Shown: in pieces, positions 63,579-64,000 of the stretch
How positions within the stretch are numbered: position 1 is the stretch's first letter
How the letters are laid out: each line of letters begins with the position of its first letter
DNA from: Leptospira licerasiae serovar Varillal str. VAR 010
GTDB taxonomy: Bacteria > Spirochaetota > Leptospiria > Leptospirales > Leptospiraceae
NCBI RefSeq assembly: GCF_000244755.1
Contig: NZ_AHOO02000013.1
Span: 489,149 to 553,148 of the forward strand
Length of the DNA stretch: 64,000 bases
Direction: 5' to 3'
Notes under the pieces: generated by a model
What the model saw: only the letters and a program-made list of their open reading frames with translations
What the model was told of the DNA's origin: nothing
Databases searched by the model: none
Position numbers and translations under genes: made by a program

Positions 63579-64000
63579 TTTGTTGAGGAGCTTTTAAAAA
63601 CCCTCTATATAACCAAAGACGAATAACTTTCTTTTTATTCAAAAAATTTCCCGAAAGAAAATGCGAACAATCAAAGGAAATTTATTTATAAATATGTTAA
63701 GTTTAAGTTATTTTCCGGAAAAAGGAATGTTTAGATTCTGGGTTGATTTGTAGGAATTCCAACAAGTGTTTAGGATGTAAATTGGGATTGAAATTAAGGG
63801 ATTTTTAGTGTATAGAGGGAATGGCTTCTCCCACAAGCCCACCTCCTCCACCCGAACTTGGGTGAGGGCGATCCTCTCTCCCTTGTAGGAGTTCCAACAT
63901 CGGGATAAGAATTCCGAATATTAGAACTTTCTAAAGACAGAGTAATCTCTCTCTCTCTTAATATTATTTAGAATGTTTGGAATTATAAGAAGAAGAAAGT
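63579..64000. other. Gene-free 422-bp region at the window end
   Basis: No coding frame I can support. The left part (63579-63740) is AT-rich and probably holds the promoter of the SCO1-like gene, with a minus-strand TATATAG near 63608. The middle holds element copy B (63748-63899). The right end contains a ctctctctct run near 63947. A gene may begin beyond base 64000. Confidence 0.55.
63748..63899. mobile_element. Composite palindrome-bounded element, copy B (inverted relative to A)
   Basis: ttgtaggaa/ttccaacaa (63748-63765) and ttgtaggagttccaaca (63883-63899) bound the element, with centres about 135 bp apart. The core, read on the minus strand, has gggtggagg, then tgtgggagaagc, in the same order as copy A on the plus strand (49763-49792). 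The terminal palindromes carry an A-A mismatch where copy A has perfect pairing. Non-coding. Confidence 0.7.

Overview
The window reads as chromosomal DNA of a spirochaete of the genus Leptospira. The grounds are a LipL45-like FecR lipoprotein, lipoproteins with relaxed spirochaetal lipoboxes, DUF1574-type proteins paired with MBOAT acyltransferases, a flagellar FliS locus, and a Gram-negative outer-membrane gene set (BamA, LpxC) that Borrelia and Treponema have only in part. G+C is moderate to low, genes are densely packed on both strands, and GTG and TTG starts are common. I see no rRNA, tRNA, CRISPR array, prophage or intact insertion sequence. The genus call is inference from gene content; the species cannot be told from the sequence alone.

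Layout. 1-10 kb: 3' part of bamA, a PcrA-type helicase, a small exported protein, a CysQ-like phosphatase, a GT4 glycosyltransferase, a TlpA-like lipoprotein and a long-chain acyl-CoA synthetase ending at a clear terminator. 10-20 kb: orphan PTS Enzyme I, lpxC, a short-chain dehydrogenase, three tandem AIM24-family genes, a radical SAM protein with an unusual cysteine spacing and a PQQ-type sugar dehydrogenase. 19.6-30 kb: LipL45-like lipoprotein, lipA, rluB, a first MBOAT + DUF1574 module, transaldolase, purH and purN. 30-40 kb: fliS with a coiled-coil protein and a J-domain protein, an HNH nuclease, DedA, dGTPase, cysteine desulfurase, two large exported or membrane proteins and a LolB-like lipoprotein. 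40-53 kb is rich in lipid enzymes: enoyl-CoA hydratase, an alkyl-DHAP synthase homologue, GlpD, a second acyl-CoA synthetase, a patatin and a hotdog thioesterase, interleaved with a SpoIIE-type phosphatase, a membrane-anchored AraC regulator and a TetR regulator. 53-59 kb: a NYN nuclease followed by a second MBOAT + DUF1574 module, a class III sirtuin, a DJ-1/PfpI protein and a GT2-GtrA glycosyltransferase. 59-64 kb is looser: DoxX, a LamG-like exported protein, a small Cys-rich exported protein, a six-TM chemoreceptor and a SCO1-like protein.

The window is mostly housekeeping and envelope genes. The least ordinary material is (i) a roughly 150-bp non-coding element with palindromic ends, present twice in opposite orientation (about 49.7 and 63.7 kb) with several solo palindromes elsewhere; (ii) a second class of inverted repeats with ctctgcg/cgcagag arms at about 21.0 and 25.7 kb, one of which has a palindrome of the first class in its loop; (iii) the duplicated MBOAT/SGNH-like acyl-transfer modules; and (iv) a bacterial alkyl-DHAP synthase homologue, which suggests ether-lipid chemistry.
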